DNA from: Nonomuraea candida | GTDB lineage: Bacteria; Actinomycetota; Actinomycetes; Streptosporangiales; Streptosporangiaceae | Direction: 5' to 3' | NCBI RefSeq assembly: GCF_000725485.1 | Contig: NZ_JOAG01000017.1 | Coordinates: 1 to 64,000 of the forward strand | DNA: 64,000 bases | The notes under the pieces: model-generated | The model's input: the letters and a program-made list of their open reading frames with translations, nothing else | Told to the model about the DNA's origin: nothing | The model's database searches: none | Program-made: the position numbers and the translations under genes | In this document: piece by piece, positions 51,406 through 60,109 of the stretch | Layout: each line of letters starts with the position of its first letter | Numbering within the stretch: position 1 is the first letter of the stretch

Positions 51406-53070
51406 ATGCGACTGACGTACACCTCCGACGTCTGGTGGAAGAACGCCGTTGTGTACTGCCTGGACGTGGAGACGTTCAAGGACGGAAACGGCGACGGCGT
51501 GGGCGACTTCCGCGGCCTGACGCAGCAGATCGACTACCTCGCGGGGCTCGGCGTGACCTGCCTGTGGCTCATGCCGTTCTTCCCGACCCCCAACAAGGAC
51601 GACGGTTACGACATCACCGACTTCTACTCCATCGACCCGAGGCTGGGGACGCTGGGCGACTTCGTGGAGTTCATGCGCACCGCGCACGACCGCGGCCTGC
51701 GCGTGATCGCGGACCTCGTCGTCAACCACACCTCCGACCGGCACCCCTGGTTCGTCGAGGCCCGCTCCGGCCGGGACTCACCCCGCCGTGACTGGTACGT
51801 CTGGTCCGACGTGCCCGAACCGGACGACCCCGGCCAGATCGTCTTCCCCGACAAGGAGACCAGCGTCTGGGAGTACGACGAGGGCTCGGGCCAGTACTAC
51901 CTGCACAGCTTCTACCGGCACCAGCCGGACCTGAACGTGGGCAATCCCGAGGTCAGGGACGAGATCACGCGCATCCTCGGGTTCTGGATGGAGCTGGGGC
52001 TGTCGGGGTTCCGGGTGGACGCCGTGCCGTTCCTCATCGAGAACGTCAATCCGAAGCTGGCCGACCCGCACGAGTTCCTGGCGGATCTGCGGGCGTTCAT
52101 GACGCGGCGCAAGGGCGGGTCGATCCTGCTGGGCGAGGTGAACGTGCCGTACAAGGAGCTGATCTCCTACTTCGGCGACGGCCTGGGCGACCAGATCACC
52201 ATGTGCTTCGACTTCATCGGCATGCAGCAGGCCTGGCTCTCCCTGGCGCGCGGCGAGGCCGCACCCTTGGTGAAGGCGCTGCGCGAGCGCCCGGAGCCGC
52301 CCAAGGACTGCCAGTGGGCCATGTTCCTGCGCAACCACGACGAGCTGACCCTCGACAAGCTGACCGAGGACGAGCGGCAGGAGGTCTTCCGCGCGTTCGG
52401 GCCCGAGCGGGACATGCAGATCTTCGGGCGCGGGCTGCGCCGCCGCCTGCCCACGATGTTCGGTGGCGACCTGCGGCGCGTCAAGATGGCCTACAGCCTG
52501 CTGTTCTCCCTGCCCGGCACGCCCGTGATCTTCTACGGCGAGGAGATCGGGATGGGGGAGAACCTGGCGGAGGAGGGCCGGATGGCGGTCCGCGTGCCGA
52601 TGCAGTGGTCGGCGGACGGCGGCTTCAGCCATTCCGCCGAGCCGGTCCGCGAGATCCCCGAGGGCTCCTTCGCCCCCGAGCGGGTGAACGTGGCCGACCA
52701 GAAGCGCGACAACGACTCGCTGCTGCGCTGGTTCCAGCTTCTCATCGAGCGCTACCGAGAGTGCCCCGAGCTGGCATGGGGCGAGTACACGGTGCTGGAG
52801 GCCGGGCATCCGGCCGTCTTCGCGCACCGGTGCGACGCCGACGGGGCCACGGTGGTGGCCGTGCACAACCTGGGCGACACCGCGCTGGAGGTGACGCTGC
52901 GGCTGGCCGGGCTGGCCCGGCACCGGCTCACCGACCTGCTGGTGGACGGGACGCTGGAGGTGTCGGACGAGGGCGAGGTGCGGCTGCCGCTGGACCCGCA
53001 CGGCTGCCGCTGGCTGCGCGCCTCGCCCCCGGAGATCGCCCCCGAGGACGCCTCGGTCAAGTCCCACTGA
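51406..53070 (+). CDS. GH13 trehalose-synthase-like alpha-glucosyltransferase
   Basis: The 554-residue product has the GH13 barrel with VWWKNAVVYCLDVETFKDGNGDG and LVVNHTSDRHPWF. The nucleophile Asp is in SGFRVDAVPFL, the acid Glu in LLGEVNVPY and the third Asp in FLRNHDELTLDKL. RDWYVWSD, YYLHSFYRHQPDLN, CQWAMFLRNHDE and PVIFYGEEIGMGEN match the trehalose synthase (maltose to trehalose) subfamily. It is, however, about 40 residues shorter than typical TreS and is not fused to a maltokinase. Alpha-amylase-like hydrolysis is the main alternative. If it makes trehalose, it could supply a sugar acceptor for lipids. Confidence 0.88.
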   Translation: MRLTYTSDVWWKNAVVYCLDVETFKDGNGDGVGDFRGLTQQIDYLAGLGVTCLWLMPFFPTPNKDDGYDITDFYSIDPRLGTLGDFVEFMRTAHDRGLRVIADLVVNHTSDRHPWFVEARSGRDSPRRDWYVWSDVPEPDDPGQIVFPDKETSVWEYDEGSGQYYLHSFYRHQPDLNVGNPEVRDEITRILGFWMELGLSGFRVDAVPFLIENVNPKLADPHEFLADLRAFMTRRKGGSILLGEVNVPYKELISYFGDGLGDQITMCFDFIGMQQAWLSLARGEAAPLVKALRERPEPPKDCQWAMFLRNHDELTLDKLTEDERQEVFRAFGPERDMQIFGRGLRRRLPTMFGGDLRRVKMAYSLLFSLPGTPVIFYGEEIGMGENLAEEGRMAVRVPMQWSADGGFSHSAEPVREIPEGSFAPERVNVADQKRDNDSLLRWFQLLIERYRECPELAWGEYTVLEAGHPAVFAHRCDADGATVVAVHNLGDTALEVTLRLAGLARHRLTDLLVDGTLEVSDEGEVRLPLDPHGCRWLRASPPEIAPEDASVKSH

Positions 53071-53114
53071 CACCCGGCGGCGGATGGGAGCACGGGCGCG
53101 GAACCGGCGGCCGG

Positions 53115-53717
53115 TCAGGTCCCGGTGGGCGGTGGCGGCGGGTAGGCGGACATGGCGAGGGTGGCGATGGCGAGCAGGTCGGCGTGGGAGGCGCCGTCGC
53201 GTGACTGGGTGGACATGCCCTGGATCACCGAGGCGTAGAACCCGGCCAGCCCGGCCGTGTCCGTCCCGGCGGGCAGCCGCCCCGCCGCCACGTCGTCGTC
53301 GATCCGCCGCCTGATCGCGGCCTTGGCCTGCTCCCTGAAGCCCCGCAGCAGCTCCTCCACCTCGGCCGACTCCGGCCCGCAGTTCACCGCCGCCGAGACG
53401 ATCAGGCAGCCCGCCGGATGCTCCGTGCTCGCGTACTCGGCGGCGGCCTCGCGCAGCACGCGCTCGATCGCGCCCCGCCCAGTGGGCTCCTCGGCCAGCG
53501 CGCGGGTGGTGAAGGCCCCGTAGGTCTCCTGGTAACGCCGTACGGCCTCCTCGAACAGCCGCCGCTTGTCCCCGAAGGCGGCGTACAGGCTGGGGGGCCT
53601 GATGCCCATCACGGCGGTCAGCTCGGCGACCGAGGTCGCCTCGTAGCCGTGCCGCCAGAACGCCAGCAGCGCGCTCTCCAGCGCCGCCTCCCTGTCGAAC
53701 GCCCGTTGCCTTGCCAT
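53115..53717 (-). CDS. TetR-family repressor
   Basis: The 200-residue product starts MARQRAFDREAALESALLAFWRHGYEATSVAELTAVMGIRPPSLYAAFGDKRRLFEEAV, a textbook TetR helix-turn-helix. The C-terminal domain (ASTEHPAGCLIVSAAVNCGPES) fits the TetR_C_16/AcrR subgroup that senses small hydrophobic or electrophilic molecules. It is divergent from the alpha/beta hydrolase gene, with two CGATCGCTA palindromes between them. Confidence 0.93.
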   Translation of the reverse strand: MARQRAFDREAALESALLAFWRHGYEATSVAELTAVMGIRPPSLYAAFGDKRRLFEEAVRRYQETYGAFTTRALAEEPTGRGAIERVLREAAAEYASTEHPAGCLIVSAAVNCGPESAEVEELLRGFREQAKAAIRRRIDDDVAAGRLPAGTDTAGLAGFYASVIQGMSTQSRDGASHADLLAIATLAMSAYPPPPPTGT

Positions 53718-53728
53718 GACGCCATTCT

Positions 53729-53767
53729 ATAGCGATCGCTATGCTATGGTTGCTGTAACGATCGCTA
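53729..53767. promoter_or_regulatory. paired TetR operators
   Basis: ATAGCGATCGCTAT (53729-53742) is a perfect 14-bp palindrome. TAACGATCGCTA (53756-53767) repeats it with one mismatch, 26-27 bp further on. They fill the 69-bp divergent space, so one repressor can shut both genes. Confidence 0.75.
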
Positions 53768-53786
53768 AAGAAAGGACGCGAGCAGC

Positions 53787-54551
53787 ATGCCCACGGTCAC
53801 GTACGACGGCGGCACGGTCCACTACCGGCGGGCGGGCAGCGGCCCCGGCCTCGTCATGGTGCACGGCACCGGCGGCGACGCCGTCACCAACTACGCCCAC
53901 CTCGTCCCGGGCCTGGCCGACGTCCGCACCGTCATCACCCCCGACTACGCGGGCAGCGGCGAGACCACCGACCCCGGCGGTGACCTCACGCTCGACCTGC
54001 TGGCCGGGCAGGTCGCCGCGACGTTCGAGGGCCCGTCCGACCTGGTCGGGTTCTCGCTGGGCGCGGCCGTGGCGGCGCAGGTCGCGGCCACGCGGCCCGA
54101 GCTGGTCAGGCGGCTGGTGCTGATCGCCGGCTGGACCCACCTCGCGGACTCGCGCCTGGAGCTGGGCCTGCGCACGTGGGCGCGGCTGGCCGCCACCGAC
54201 CCCGAGAGCTTCACCGCGTACGGGCCGCTCGTGGCCTTCAGCCCCCGCTACGTCAGCGAGGTCGGCGCCGGCGCGCTCACCGAGGGCAAGCCGCCCCACG
54301 GCACCGTGCGCCAGATCGAGCTGGACCTGCGCGTGGACCTGCGGGAGCTGCTGCCCGGGATCACCGCGCCCACCCTGGTCGTCGGCAACACCCAGGACTA
54401 CCTGATCCCGGTCGAGCACGCCCGCGCGCTGCACGCCGCCATCCCCGGCAGCGAGTACGCCGAGCTGGACAGCGGCCACGTGGTCCTGCACGAGCGCCCG
54501 GCCGAGGTGACGGCGCTGATCAGGGACTTCATCACCAGAGAGCAGTCCTAG
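53787..54551 (+). CDS. alpha/beta hydrolase
   Basis: The 254-residue product has the oxyanion motif MVHGTGGDAVTNY. The nucleophile is Ser in LVGFSLGAAVAAQVA; a typical acid residue is in VVGNTQDYLIPVEHA and His in LDSGHVVLHERPAEV. These features make a complete catalytic triad. GAAAGGACG precedes the ATG. It resembles small-molecule esterases and epoxide/haloperoxidase-like enzymes. The divergent TetR gene with two operators suggests induction by its substrate. Confidence 0.9.
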   Translation: MPTVTYDGGTVHYRRAGSGPGLVMVHGTGGDAVTNYAHLVPGLADVRTVITPDYAGSGETTDPGGDLTLDLLAGQVAATFEGPSDLVGFSLGAAVAAQVAATRPELVRRLVLIAGWTHLADSRLELGLRTWARLAATDPESFTAYGPLVAFSPRYVSEVGAGALTEGKPPHGTVRQIELDLRVDLRELLPGITAPTLVVGNTQDYLIPVEHARALHAAIPGSEYAELDSGHVVLHERPAEVTALIRDFITREQS

Positions 54552-54596
54552 AGAGTCCGGGCGGGGGGCGGAGGCGGGCCCGGAGGCCGGGCGGGG

Positions 54597-54646
54597 CCCA
54601 GAGACAGGACGGGCCCAGAGACAGGACGGGCTAGAGATAGGACGGG
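54597..54646 (-). repeat. tandem copies of the cydB 3' end
   Basis: The real cydB end CTAGAGATAGGACGGG (54631-54646, plus strand) is followed on the minus strand by two exact copies of CCCAGAGACAGGACGGG (54597-54613 and 54614-54630). In the copies the stop TAG has been lost (CTA to CCA on the plus strand). Confidence 0.85.
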
Positions 54647-55371
54647 CCGCTCACCCGGTGCCGGAACGTCCACCACACCCACGCCTGCGCCGCCACCAGG
54701 AACGGGATCAGCACCAGCACGACCGGCACCAGCAGCGGCCCCGACGTGCCGGGCTCCAGCGGCAGCCGGAACCCGGCCAGCACCCCCACCGCCACCAGCG
54801 CCACCGAGGTCAGCGCGTACGTGCGCGCCTCCCCGGCCCCGCCGGTCAGCACCGAGGCCCGCTCCCGCAGCGTGCCGCGCAGCCGCAGCGCCGCGAAGGC
54901 CAGTCCGTGGGTGGCGAACAGCGCGGCCACCACCAGCGCGGGCAGCAGCGCCGCCGGCCCTTCGATGCCGAGCAGCACGTGGGCCGGCAGCAGTCCCCAG
55001 CTCAGCGCCAGCCCCCAGCTCCCCGCCACGATCGCGCCGTCCCAGCACGCCTGCCAGCGCGCCCCCGGCACCCGCCCGCGCAGCCACAGCCCCATGTCGC
55101 GCACCACCCAGGCCAGCAGCAGCGTCACGATCACGGTGTGGTTGCCGTGCAGCAGCTCGCCCTCCAGCGCGGGGAAGAGCCCCGCCAGCACGCCGGCCGT
55201 CACGACCAGCCACACCTCGTTGCCCAGGAAGAACGGCGCGATGGCGGCGATCGCCTCGCGCCGCTCGCCGGCCGACCTGCCCAGGTACGGCAGCGTCATG
55301 CCCACCCCGATGTCGGCCCCGGCCAGCACGAGGTAGCCGAGCGCGAAGAAGGCCAGGATGAAGATCTCCAT
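54631..55371 (-). CDS. cydB: cytochrome bd oxidase subunit II, short form
   Basis: The 246-residue product begins MEIFILAFFALGYLVLAGADIGVGM, the CydB signature, and FFLGNEVWLVVTAG is also diagnostic. About seven hydrophobic helices are visible, against the usual eight or more in 330-380 residues, so a middle part is missing relative to E. coli CydB. The gene ends 11 bases after cydA starts the pair (cydA at 55383). With cydA it forms a quinol oxidase of high oxygen affinity in the membrane. Confidence 0.85.
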   Translation of the reverse strand: MEIFILAFFALGYLVLAGADIGVGMTLPYLGRSAGERREAIAAIAPFFLGNEVWLVVTAGVLAGLFPALEGELLHGNHTVIVTLLLAWVVRDMGLWLRGRVPGARWQACWDGAIVAGSWGLALSWGLLPAHVLLGIEGPAALLPALVVAALFATHGLAFAALRLRGTLRERASVLTGGAGEARTYALTSVALVAVGVLAGFRLPLEPGTSGPLLVPVVLVLIPFLVAAQAWVWWTFRHRVSGPSYL

Positions 55372-55382
55372 GACGGGCGTCC

Positions 55383-56633
55383 TTAGAAGGAGGGAACGGG
55401 GACGGGGGCGTCGATCGGCCGGTCGCCCAACGCCACCGCGCCGGGCCCGAGCCGCGCCTGCCTGGCCAGCAGCCAGTAGTTGACCACGCTCAGCACCGTG
55501 AACACCGTGACGAACGCGCTCACCGAGAAGAGCATCTGCCCTTCGGTCACCGGTGACATGGCGTCGGACGTCTTCAGCAGCCCGTACACCGCCCAGGGCT
55601 GGCGTCCCATCTCGCGGAAGATCCAGCCGGCCAGCATGGCCACGAACGGGACCGGGATCATCAGCATGAGCAGCCAGTGCCACAGCCGGAACCCGCGCAC
55701 CACCGGCCGGAACAGCATGAGCAGGCAGCTCACCCCGCTCACCGCCAGCATCAGCGCGAACAGGCCCATCATCACCGTGCCGCTGGTCTGCACCCACGCC
55801 ACCGGCGGCAGCCAGTCGCCGGGCCCGAACCTGGCCACCATCTCGGCCTGCGCCTCGGCCAGCCTCTCGGGGGAGCCGGCCCACGCCGCGACCTTGGCGG
55901 GCTGCATGGTGTCGAACCCGAGCCCGCCGAACGTCGCGGTCAGGAACGTGGCGGGCAGGGCCACGCCCATCCCCAGGCGCAGCGACTTGCGGAAGAAGTC
56001 CTGCTCGGCGGTGCGCCTGCGCAGGTGGTACGCGCTCACCCCGGCCATGAAGAACCCGCCGACCACCAGCGCCCCGCACAGCACGTGCCAGAACGCCACC
56101 TGCGCCGCCGGGTTGGCCACCATCGCCCCGAAGTCCGTCAGCCGCAGCCGCCCGCCCTCCAGCACGTGGCCCACCGGGTTCTGCAGGAAGCCGTTGGCGA
56201 TCAGGATCCAGAACGCCGACGCGTACGCGGTCAGCGTCACCACCCAGATGAGCGCCAGGTGCGCCCACCGGTTCAGCTTGTTCCAGCCGAAGATCCACAA
56301 CCCCAGGAAGGTGGACTCGATGAAGAACGCCACCAGCGTCTCCAGCGCCAGCGCCGCCCCGAACACGTCGCCCGCGAACTCCGTCAGCCCGCTCCACGAC
56401 AGCCCGAGCTGGAACTCCATCACGAGCCCGGTGACGATCCCCATGGCGTAGTTGATGATGTAGAGCTGGCCCCAGAACCGCGTCATCCGCAGGTGCACGG
56501 GGTTCCCGCTGATCGTGGCCCGGGTCTGGACGACGGCAACCAGCGTCGCCAGCCCGAGCGTCAGCGCCACGAACAGGAAGTGCGCGCCCGCGGTGAGCGC
56601 GAACTGCAGGCGGGCGAGGTCCTCGATGTGCAT
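55383..56633 (-). CDS. cydA: cytochrome bd oxidase subunit I (CioA-like, short Q-loop)
   Basis: The 416-residue product keeps the heme ligands: His in LTAGAHFLFVAL (heme b595), His in VAFWHVLCGALV and Met in WIFREMGRQPW (heme b558). The glutamates of LETLVAFFIESTFLG line the proton path. The quinol loop is short, as in cyanide-insensitive oxidases, and the total is below the roughly 520 residues of E. coli CydA. The 131 bases upstream (to 56764) are its promoter region. No cydCD assembly genes are adjacent. Confidence 0.92.
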   Translation of the reverse strand: MHIEDLARLQFALTAGAHFLFVALTLGLATLVAVVQTRATISGNPVHLRMTRFWGQLYIINYAMGIVTGLVMEFQLGLSWSGLTEFAGDVFGAALALETLVAFFIESTFLGLWIFGWNKLNRWAHLALIWVVTLTAYASAFWILIANGFLQNPVGHVLEGGRLRLTDFGAMVANPAAQVAFWHVLCGALVVGGFFMAGVSAYHLRRRTAEQDFFRKSLRLGMGVALPATFLTATFGGLGFDTMQPAKVAAWAGSPERLAEAQAEMVARFGPGDWLPPVAWVQTSGTVMMGLFALMLAVSGVSCLLMLFRPVVRGFRLWHWLLMLMIPVPFVAMLAGWIFREMGRQPWAVYGLLKTSDAMSPVTEGQMLFSVSAFVTVFTVLSVVNYWLLARQARLGPGAVALGDRPIDAPVPVPSF

Positions 56634-56764
56634 GCTGAAGACCCTCCCGGTACGGCTGCGCCCGCCGCGTCATGCCGGAGCGGGCACCTGGCGTACCTCC
56701 CGGGTGGCATGGCCGGGCACGGCGTACGACTGGGGGAGTAAGCCGGCCCGGGGCCGGGCGGCCG

Positions 56765-57433
56765 TCAGGGGGTGAGCCAGCCCGGGGTGATCATGCCGGC
56801 CTCGTAGGCGAGGACGACGAGCTGCGCCCTGTCGCGGACGCCCAGCTTCGTCATGATGCGGCTGACGTGCGTCTTCGCCGTGGCCGGGCTGAGCACGAGC
56901 CGGGCCGCGATCTCGTCGTTGGACAGCCCGCCGGCCACCAGCGTCATGACCTCCCGCTCGCGCTCGGTGAGCGCGTTGAGCTCGGGCCCCGGCTCCGGCC
57001 GCTTGACCCGGCCGGCGAACTCCGCGATCAGCCGCCGCGTGATCGAGGGCGCGATGAGCGCGTCGCCCCTGGCCACCACCCGGACCGCGTGGATCAGCTC
57101 GGCCGGCTCGGTGTCCTTGACCAGGAACCCGCCCGCGCCGGCCCGCAGCGCGCCGTAGACGTAGTCGTCGAGGTCGAACGTGGTCAGGATGATCACCTTC
57201 ACCTCGTTCAGCGCGGGGTCGCCGGCGATGCGGCGGGTGGCCTCCAGGCCGTCCAGCTCCGGCATGCGGATGTCCATGAGGACCACGTCGGGCCGGTGCT
57301 CGCGGGCCCCGGCCACGGCCTGCGCGCCGTTGGCGGCCTCGGCGACCACCTCGATGTCGTCCTCGTCGCTGAGTATGGACCGGAATCCGGCCCGTACCAG
57401 GGTCTGATCGTCGGCGAGCAGCACGCGGATCAT
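56765..57433 (-). CDS. NarL/LuxR-type response regulator
   Basis: ATG 57433 overlaps the kinase stop. The receiver has VLLADDQTLVRAGFRSIL, phospho-acceptor Asp in VVLMDIRMPELDGLEATR and Lys in GGFLVKDTEPAEL. The LuxR-type DNA-binding helices are LTEREREVMTLVAGGLSNDEIAARLVLSPATAKTHVSRIMTKL. At 222 residues it is normal. It lies just upstream of cydAB in the same direction, 131 bp away, so redox or respiratory control of cydAB is plausible though unproven. Confidence 0.93.
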   Translation of the reverse strand: MIRVLLADDQTLVRAGFRSILSDEDDIEVVAEAANGAQAVAGAREHRPDVVLMDIRMPELDGLEATRRIAGDPALNEVKVIILTTFDLDDYVYGALRAGAGGFLVKDTEPAELIHAVRVVARGDALIAPSITRRLIAEFAGRVKRPEPGPELNALTEREREVMTLVAGGLSNDEIAARLVLSPATAKTHVSRIMTKLGVRDRAQLVVLAYEAGMITPGWLTP

Positions 57434-58572
57434 CGGGCCCCGTTCGTCGGTGTGGTGAGGGGGAGGCGGGCGGTGACGCGGAAGCCGCCCTCGGGGCGCG
57501 GGCCGGCCTCCAGGGTGCCGCCGAGCGCGGCGGCGCGCTCGCGCATGCCCTGCAGGCCGAAGCCGCTGCCCCCGTCGTACGCGGCCCCCGGCCCGTCGTC
57601 CTCCACCCGGATAACGATATTGCCTGAGGTGTTGGTGATCGTGAGGGTGGCCTGGTCCGTACCCGAATGGCGGGAGACGTTCGTCAGCGACTCCCGCACG
57701 ATCCGGGCGGCGGCCAGGTCCACCTCGGTCGGCACGGTGTCCAGCGGCCCCGACAGCTCCGTGCGCACCTTCAGCCCCGAGGCCGCGACCAGCGCCTCCA
57801 CCCGCGCCAGGCTGTCGGCGGGCGTGGTCGGCGCGTCCTCGTCCACCTGGCGCAGCACGCCCAGCGTGGTGCGCAGCTCGCGCAGCGTCTCCTTGCTGGT
57901 CTCCTTGATCGTGCGCAGCGCCGCCTCGGCGTCCTCCGGCCGCTTCTTGAGCCCGTGCAGCGCCGCCGCGGCCTGGACGTTGATCATGGAGATGTTGTGC
58001 CCGAGCACGTCGTGCAGCTCCCTGGCGATCCGCAGCCGCTCCTCCCCGGCCCGCCGCCGCGCCTCCTCCTCCTTGGCCTGGAGCGCGTCCTGCGCGTGCC
58101 GGCGGGCCTCGTCGAGGTAGGCGCGGCGGTTGCGGGTGACGCCGCCGAACGCGATCGCCGCCACCACCCACCCGGCGATCATGATGAACTGGCTGTCGTC
58201 CACGTGCCTGACCCCGCCGGTCTCGCCGATCCCCATGGCCAGCAGCGACAGCCCGCCCGTGGCGATGGCCGCGGTGAGATGGCCCAGGTCGGCGGCGGTG
58301 TAGAGGGCGACGAAGACGAGCACGATCAGCGGCCCGTCGAGCCGCGCGTACGGGTAGTACGCGGCCACCGACATCGCCACGACGATCAGCACCGCGACTG
58401 GGTAGCGCCGCCGCGCCGGCAGCACGCCGCAGGAGATCAGCGGCAGCACGAAGTCCAGCGCGTTCAGCCCGCCCGGGGCGCGGACGTAGGCGACGAGCAC
58501 ACCGGCGAGCACGGCGGCCACGGTCCCGAGTGACACGATCATGCTCGTCGACGGTCTCCGCATGCCCCCCAT
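57430..58572 (-). CDS. NarL-system sensor histidine kinase
   Basis: ATG 58572 (MGGMRRPSTSMIVSLGTV) or 58563. Six hydrophobic helices in the first 150 residues form the sensor, followed by a coiled coil (QAKEEEARRRAGEE). The HisKA_3 motif is RIARELHDVLGHNISMINVQ with the phospho-His. ATPase motifs are ARIVRESLTNVSRHSG, RVEDDGPGAAYD and GFGLQGMRERAAALGG. About 380 residues. It overlaps the regulator start by four bases, and the two form one signalling unit. Confidence 0.93.
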   Translation of the reverse strand: MGGMRRPSTSMIVSLGTVAAVLAGVLVAYVRAPGGLNALDFVLPLISCGVLPARRRYPVAVLIVVAMSVAAYYPYARLDGPLIVLVFVALYTAADLGHLTAAIATGGLSLLAMGIGETGGVRHVDDSQFIMIAGWVVAAIAFGGVTRNRRAYLDEARRHAQDALQAKEEEARRRAGEERLRIARELHDVLGHNISMINVQAAAALHGLKKRPEDAEAALRTIKETSKETLRELRTTLGVLRQVDEDAPTTPADSLARVEALVAASGLKVRTELSGPLDTVPTEVDLAAARIVRESLTNVSRHSGTDQATLTITNTSGNIVIRVEDDGPGAAYDGGSGFGLQGMRERAAALGGTLEAGPRPEGGFRVTARLPLTTPTNGAR

Positions 58573-58632
58573 TCTGTACGTTTGCCGACATTGCGGGTAA
58601 TTTGCCGGGCCCTGGTGGGTAGAGCCCGTTCC

Positions 58633-58854
58633 ATGAGCACAAAGGACGAACTCCGGCAGGTCGAAGAGGACCTGGCCCGGCTGCGCGCCGAGAACCAGGA
58701 CATGCGCGACCAGGTCCGGAACATGGGCGCGACGGACCAGATGGAGATCTCCGCCATGATCAGCCAGTCGGACGAGCAGATCGAGCTGATCGCCGAGCTC
58801 GAACGCCGCCGCGACCGGCTGATCCAGCGCCTGGAGGAGGAGGGCGCCCAGTAG
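58633..58854 (+). CDS. small coiled-coil protein, unknown
   Basis: ATG 58633 gives a 73-residue, highly charged and helical protein with heptad-like spacing (ELRQVEEDLARLRAENQDM, EQIELIAELERRRDRLIQRL). There is no membrane segment. Such small coiled-coil proteins may be oligomerisation or chaperone-like factors; no family is recognised. A 9-bp hairpin overlaps its stop codon. Confidence 0.7.
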   Translation: MSTKDELRQVEEDLARLRAENQDMRDQVRNMGATDQMEISAMISQSDEQIELIAELERRRDRLIQRLEEEGAQ

Positions 58855-58864
58855 GGGCGCCCTC
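58840..58864 (+). terminator. hairpin over the small coiled-coil gene's stop
   Basis: GAGGGCGCC (58840-58848) and GGCGCCCTC (58856-58864) form a perfect 9-bp stem with a 7-base loop that includes the TAG stop. No T tract. It can act as a terminator between this gene and the convergent desaturase gene. Confidence 0.5.
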
Positions 58865-58919
58865 GCGGGGCCGGGTGTCAGGTCCGGGGCGGTCGGGTGG
58901 GTGAAGGGCCGGCGCGGGA

Positions 58920-59936
58920 TCAGCGCAGGGCGGCGCCGACCTCGTGCAGGTGCCGCAACGCCTGCCCGTACGACTCCACCAGCCCCGTCTCCAGATAGTC
59001 CACGCCGATCTCCCGGCAGTACGCCTCGACGATCGGCTGGGCCTTGCGCAGGTTCGGGGCCGGCATGTTCGGGAACAGATGGTGCTCGATCTGGTAGTTG
59101 AGCTGGCCGAGCGCGACGTCGGTGAACAGGTTTCCCCGGACGTTGCGCGAGGTCAGCACCTGCTTGCGGAGGAAGTCCAGCTTGTCCTCCTTGGTCAGCA
59201 CCGGCATGCCCTTGTGGTTGGGCGCGAACGTGCAGCCCAGGTAGAGGCCGAACAACCCCTGGTGCACGACCAGGAACACCAGCGCCTTGCCGAACGGCAG
59301 CACGGTGAAGACCAGGCCGAAGTAGAGCACGAAGTGCGTGGCGAGCAGGGTCAGCTCCAGCTTGGGCCGCTTGGCCGCGGGCTGGAACAGGGCTTTGACG
59401 CTGGCGATGTGCAGGTGCCAGGCCTCCAGCGTGAGCAGCGGGAAGAACCAGAGCGCCTGGTGCTTGGCGATGAAGCGCGGCAGCCCGCTGCTCCGCTCGA
59501 CCTGCTCCTCCGACCAGACGATCACCGCGGGGGAGACGTCGGGGTCGTGGTCCTCGTGGTTCGGGTTGGCGTGGTGCCGGTTGTGCTTGGTGTTCCACCA
59601 GCCCCAGCCGAGCCCGACGCCCAGGTTGCCGATGATCAGGCCGGCCACGTCACTCGGCCGGCGCGTCCTGAAGACCTGCCGATGCCCCAGGTCGTGGGCC
59701 AGGAAGCCGAACTGCGTGAAGACCACGGCCAGCGCGGCCGCCATGAGCACCTGCAGCCAGGAGTCGCCGATCCAGACGAACGCGGCCCAGCAGCCGAAGT
59801 AGACGACGGCGGCGATGCTCATCCGCACGGCGTAATAAAAGGGACGCCGGTCGAGCAGGCCGGCGTCCGAGATGCGGTGGGCTAGTCGGGCGAAGTCACT
59901 CCCCCGAGTGTCGATACTGGCAGGACTGGCCACAGG
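58920..59936 (-). CDS. membrane fatty acid desaturase (DesA3-like)
   Basis: GTG 59936 directly follows an AAGGAG ribosome site, so I prefer it to the ATG at 59957. The 338-residue product has the three histidine boxes of acyl-lipid/acyl-CoA desaturases: HDLGH, HNRHH and QIEHHLF, binding the di-iron centre. Hydrophobic helices lie on both sides (YYAVRMSIAAVVYFGCWAAF; LELTLLATHFVLYFGLVFTVL). It inserts a double bond in fatty acyl chains at the membrane. It could also supply unsaturated acyl chains to lipid synthesis; no ferredoxin reductase gene is adjacent. Confidence 0.93.
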   Translation of the reverse strand, partial: PVASPASIDTRGSDFARLAHRISDAGLLDRRPFYYAVRMSIAAVVYFGCWAAFVWIGDSWLQVLMAAALAVVFTQFGFLAHDLGHRQVFRTRRPSDVAGLIIGNLGVGLGWGWWNTKHNRHHANPNHEDHDPDVSPAVIVWSEEQVERSSGLPRFIAKHQALWFFPLLTLEAWHLHIASVKALFQPAAKRPKLELTLLATHFVLYFGLVFTVLPFGKALVFLVVHQGLFGLYLGCTFAPNHKGMPVLTKEDKLDFLRKQVLTSRNVRGNLFTDVALGQLNYQIEHHLFPNMPAPNLRKAQPIVEAYCREIGVDYLETGLVESYGQALRHLHEVGAALR

Positions 59937-60109
59937 TCTCCTTACCTCGCAATGCAAGTTGTCCTAACCTTGGCGTATCCGCAGCCAAACCGGAAGGACG
60001 TAGCCCCGCGGAGCGATCTCCATCGACCCCGCCCACGGCTCCGACCTGCGGCGACGCAGCGGCCCGGCCATGTCCTCCGGCACGCCCTCCGGCACGCCCG
60101 CCCGGCCGG

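Noticed and set aside
51406..53070. Including the trehalose-synthase-like gene in the lipid locus
   Set aside because: It is 6.5 kb away with unrelated genes and both gene directions between; a link through trehalose is only speculative.
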